Shown here in pieces: positions 61,013 through 64,000 of a DNA stretch of 64,000 nt. Made by a program: the position numbers and the translations under genes. Source of the DNA: Paenimyroides baculatum (GTDB taxonomy: Bacteria; Bacteroidota; Bacteroidia; Flavobacteriales; Flavobacteriaceae); contig NZ_VWSG01000003.1 of NCBI RefSeq assembly GCF_008629655.1, forward strand, positions 1 through 64,000, written 5' to 3'. The notes beneath the pieces were generated by a model. The model worked only from the letters and a program-made list of their open reading frames with translations, ran no database searches and was not told the origin of the DNA. Numbering within the stretch: the stretch's first letter is position 1; each line of letters starts with the position of its first letter.

Positions 61013-62377
61013 TTACAGTCGGTTTACTTTATCCGGGAATTTATCTGCAAAAGCCGAAATAAGCTGCATGGTATACGAACTACTTTTACAGCGTGTTAGG
61101 AAATTTTTCAATTGTTCCGGATCTGTTATTGGCTCTTCATAGGGAATATATCCCATACCGTAAAAGTGTCCTTCTTGTATCCAGATACAGCTGCGCTCGT
61201 TGTTAGTTCTGCCCTTATCCAAAATATAGTAGCTTGGTTTTATTTCTGTTACAAATTCTATCGCTTCGTGTACCAATTCGTTGTGCAGAGCTAACGAAGG
61301 CAAATCAGACTGATCCTTTATAGGAATACCTTCACTTTCTGTATTTACCGCATATTTACAAAAGCGGTAATCCAACGCAAATTTGTCTTTCAGGTTGCGC
61401 AGAAAATTCACTCCTTCGTTTACAGAGCCAAAAAACTCTATACATTTCTGCAGTTTGGTGACCTTACCCACTGCAAGGTACCTGTAACCGTTGCGTGCGG
61501 TATATTGATAGAGTCCGTACTTTGGTTCGAACCTTTTGAGGGCTGTGTTGAAAACTGGCCACAGCTTTTTGATTTCGTTATATTCTAAAAGCAGTGCCAT
61601 GAGTTCGGTAGCACATACTTCAAAAGAAATACTATGAATATCGCGTAAAAAATGTTGTCGTTGTGGCGTGATTTTATGTCCAGAAAAATGCGATGCCACC
61701 CTTTTTTTAAGGTTTATAGCCTTGCCCACATATACTACCTTTTTCTGGGCATTGTAAAAATAATACACACCCGGTTTTTGCGGCAGGGATTCAAAATCAG
61801 CAGGAGGCAGATTTGGCGGTAACCGCTGATCTGGTGCTGTTTTTTTTATCATTCGCGGTATTTCCCCATTGTCGTCATTCTGTATAAGCAGTGACAAAAG
61901 TACTGCGGTGGCATCGGCATCACCGCCGGCACGATGTCGGTTTTCAAGCGAAATATTTAATGAGCGGCAAAGGTTTCCAAGGCTGTAAGAAGGAAGATCG
62001 GGATTTATTTTGCGTGCCGCACGTACGGTACAGAGTTTGGTGGCATTCCATTTAAACCCTGCCTCTTCTAACTGATGGCGAACAAAAGAATAATCGAAAT
62101 TGACGTTATGAGCCACAAAAATACGGTTTGAAAGCATGTTAAACAGTTGTTCCGCAATTTCTTCGAACAACGGTGCATCACTTACCATTTCATTAGATAT
62201 TCCCGTAAGTGCGGTAATGTAAAGCGGAATGTGCTGTTGGGGATTTACAAGTGTTTCCCAGCGATCTATAACTTCTGTACCATTGTGTATGATCACAGCA
62301 ATTTCGGTAATTCTGCTTGTACCTGCATTTCCACCTGTAGTTTCGATATCCACCACCGCATATTCCGTTCTATTCAT
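61013..62377 (-). CDS. DnaQ-type exonuclease fused to GIY-YIG nuclease
   Basis: A 454-residue fusion. The N-terminal 170 residues are a DEDDh exonuclease: VVDIETTGG, AHNVNFDYSFV and HRAGGDADATAVL. After a linker comes a GIY-YIG domain (PGVYYFYNAQKKVVYVGKAINLKKRVASHF) as in UvrC/Cho, with a conserved Glu near ELMALLLEYNEIKKL. The rest is a C-terminal region of about 120 residues. Such proteins replace separate repair nucleases in Bacteroidota and relate to Cho, the second 3' incision enzyme of excision repair. It converges with the P-loop gene. Confidence 0.93.
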   Translation of the reverse strand: MNRTEYAVVDIETTGGNAGTSRITEIAVIIHNGTEVIDRWETLVNPQQHIPLYITALTGISNEMVSDAPLFEEIAEQLFNMLSNRIFVAHNVNFDYSFVRHQLEEAGFKWNATKLCTVRAARKINPDLPSYSLGNLCRSLNISLENRHRAGGDADATAVLLSLLIQNDDNGEIPRMIKKTAPDQRLPPNLPPADFESLPQKPGVYYFYNAQKKVVYVGKAINLKKRVASHFSGHKITPQRQHFLRDIHSISFEVCATELMALLLEYNEIKKLWPVFNTALKRFEPKYGLYQYTARNGYRYLAVGKVTKLQKCIEFFGSVNEGVNFLRNLKDKFALDYRFCKYAVNTESEGIPIKDQSDLPSLALHNELVHEAIEFVTEIKPSYYILDKGRTNNERSCIWIQEGHFYGMGYIPYEEPITDPEQLKNFLTRCKSSSYTMQLISAFADKFPDKVNRL

Positions 62378-62618
62378 TTGTCAATCAGTACCGTTAATTT
62401 CTTTTATGTATCTGTTTCAAATTTACAATTTAAAACAAACTTTTCGGAACACTAAATGTCGTTTTACTTTTTTAATAAGCAGTACTTTACTTGATGCCCC
62501 TCTGAAAGGCAAAATCTATACTCCAGATTATCTCTTTAACGTTTTTAGCGGCGGAGTGTCCCCCCAAACACTGTTGGTTTTAGCCCACAAAGATCAGAAA
62601 CGACGTAAACAGCGTTAA

Positions 62619-63200
62619 TTAAATTACCTCTTTCGTAACCCATTTTTCTACAACTGGAGCCTCGTAATCTGCCATCATATTTAAGAGCTCATCAATATTA
62701 TCACTGACAAGAAGCATTTGTTGATTAACTTGCTTCAAAAAACCATTACTAACCATCTTTTCAATTAAAGATAAAAGTTCATTGTAAAAGCCATTAATAT
62801 TTAATACAGCAATAGGTTTTTTGTGTAAGCCTAACTGCGCCCAAGTAAGCATTTCAAAAAACTCTTCAAGTGTACCATATCCTCCAGGTAATGTAATAAC
62901 TCCATCAGACAGTTCATTCATTTTTGTTTTTCTTTCGTGCATTGTTTCTACAATGATTAATTCACTCAAGCTATTATGAGCAATTTCTTTACCTCTTAAA
63001 AAGTTTGGTAGAACTCCAATTACTTTCCCGTTACTTTCCAACGCGCCATTTGCAACGGCTCCCATTAAACCAACATTTGCCCCTCCGTAAACTAAATCTA
63101 TATTTCTTTCTGCTAATTTTTTTCCAAGTTCATATGCTTGATCTTCGTATTGTTTAATATTCCCGAAACTTGATCCACAAAATACAGTTAACGACTTCAT
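62619..63200 (-). CDS. LOG-family protein (TIGR00730, Rossmann fold)
   Basis: A 193-residue protein with the family marks VFCGSSFGN, DLVYGGANVGLMGAVANGAL, and the signature PGGYGTLEEFFEMLTWAQLG. LOG proteins are phosphoribohydrolases acting on cytokinin riboside phosphate or, in bacteria, on AMP-like nucleotides. Length is normal. It is monocistronic. Confidence 0.92.
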   Translation of the reverse strand: MKSLTVFCGSSFGNIKQYEDQAYELGKKLAERNIDLVYGGANVGLMGAVANGALESNGKVIGVLPNFLRGKEIAHNSLSELIIVETMHERKTKMNELSDGVITLPGGYGTLEEFFEMLTWAQLGLHKKPIAVLNINGFYNELLSLIEKMVSNGFLKQVNQQMLLVSDNIDELLNMMADYEAPVVEKWVTKEVI

Positions 63201-63254
63201 ATTTTAATTATTTAAATGTGTGCAAAGATAATTGGAACCAACAAAGATTAAAAC

Positions 63255-64000
63255 CTATATCGCAGCTGATTTTGGAGAATAACCGTATTTGACTTTGAAG
63301 GCATTAGAAAAATGCGCGAAGCTTTCAAATCCCACTTCTAAAAAAACAGACGAGGGCTTTTTTCCGTTTTTCTGAATCTGATAATGCGCCTCTTTCAATC
63401 TTGTATCATGTAGCCATCTACCAGGAGAATCTCCAAATACCTTCTTAAAATCGCGTTTAAATGTGGCTAAACTTCTACCCGTTAGCATAGCAAAATTCCA
63501 TACCCACATTGAACTTATAGTTTGCTAACATAAACTTTTCTAAATCAATTTTATGTGGCTGTGAAAAATCAAACAAAAAGTCTTGTAGTTTCGGGTTTGT
63601 ATGCAGCAGAATTTCTATCATTTCCCGAATCTTTAATATAGATAAAGGATGGTGAGGTTTGAATTGTTCTCGGGCATGAAACGATAGTGATGATCCCAAA
63701 GAATCAAATAACCTATTGTTAGAAAGCAAGAAGTTTTTAAATTGAGTTTGTAACTGATGTGGAACCACAATACTTTTTTCCAAGGCGTACTGCCTAAGTA
63801 CATCTTCTTTTAAAATAAACAAATATGCATTGTAGGCCTGTTCTTCTGTTGGTTTTTTTGTGGCTTTTACAAATTGATGTTTTCGAACAAGGTAAATTTG
63901 TCCGGGTTGCGCAATTATTCTCTGCTCCGATGTTTTTCAAAAGTCATCTCACCCGAAAGTTGAAACAAAAGAACATGTTCTGTTAGTATATTATCGTATT
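63255..64000 (-). pseudogene. AraC-family regulator with two frameshifts, cut by window edge
   Basis: On the minus strand an N-terminal part (TEHVLLFQLSGEMTFEKHRS) runs in from the right edge. The frame breaks near 63925 and resumes as QRIIAQPGQIYLVRKHQFVKA to about 63500. It breaks again near 63494 (after FNVGME) and goes on as FAMLTGRSLATFKRDFKKVFG to the end, with FLEVGFESFAHFSNAFKVKYGYSPK as the second helix-turn-helix. The sensing domain is of ExsA-like AraC proteins. Two shifts suggest a decayed gene or poor local sequence. The N-terminus lies beyond the window. Confidence 0.85.

Noticed and set aside
62459..62618. Plus-strand ORF ending in basic residues (KDQKRRKQR) before the LOG gene
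   Set aside because: It overlaps the exonuclease gene start on the other strand, has no convincing start, and its family is not recognised.
1..64000. tRNA or rRNA genes
   Set aside because: I saw no cloverleaf-like sequence with CCA-type end or conserved rRNA segments, though a short tRNA could be missed by eye.

Overview
The window looks like chromosomal DNA from a member of the Flavobacteriia (Bacteroidota). It has low GC overall, promoters of the TAnnTTTG type lying very close to start codons (for example before the DUF3050, DUF4494 and histone-like genes), weak Shine-Dalgarno signals, and families typical of this class: DUF3667, DUF4494, a short H1-like protein, DUF6428, a TonB-dependent receptor paired with a PepSY protein, and a MobC (YWFCY) remnant of a Bacteroidota conjugative element. 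I cannot name the species.

Layout. 0-7 kb: a membrane protein, the scar of a conjugative element (start of mobC fused to a small gene), a frameshifted metallophosphatase, a LytS/LytTR two-component pair, a YkgB-like membrane protein and an AraC regulator. 7.5-11.7 kb: a metalloid operon (arsR, DUF6428, chrA, arsenate-reductase-like phosphatase, acr3) with two copies of one operator. 11.8-15.4 kb: a Crp/Fnr regulator followed by DUF202, an MBL-rhodanese protein (frameshifted) and a split YeeE/YedE-type transporter, apparently a reactive-sulfur module; a 20-bp sequence containing GTAAC-N4-GTTGC is repeated before two of the genes. 15.7-22.5 kb: TspO-like protein, fasciclin lipoprotein, nhaA, an alanine/glycine symporter, tatC and a DUF3050 protein. 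To the eye this stretch is more GC-rich than its flanks. 22.5-24.5 kb: hipBA and an H1-like gene.

24.5-30 kb: HxlR regulator and nitroreductase, then a decayed stretch with an SDR pseudogene, small ORFs, a methyltransferase, a roughly 290-bp tandem repeat array, and a membrane-protein gene interrupted by ten perfect copies of a 13-bp repeat. 30-40 kb: exported and lipoprotein genes, including a repeat protein that looks like a beta-propeller, a metal-binding export cluster (two HMA proteins, a Cys-rich protein, an outer-membrane protein), more dispersed repeats, a VOC protein, a PadR operon with a clear operator. 40-52 kb: CorA transporter and stress/redox genes (SDRs, HxlR, AraC, MdaB-like oxidoreductases, tag, DUF202/DUF3050 paralogues, CsbD). 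52-64 kb: iron uptake pair, TraB/TIKI-like lipoprotein, a second Crp/Fnr regulator with an SDR-SMR operon, CsbD-like genes, a P-loop protein, an exonuclease/GIY-YIG fusion, a LOG protein and a broken AraC gene running off the right edge.

Overall this is an accessory-rich region of small regulator-plus-effector modules against metals, oxidants and electrophiles, with much gene decay. Several genes are split by single-base shifts, some in A or T runs. These may be sequencing errors, real pseudogenes or slippage switches, and read-level data are needed to separate them.
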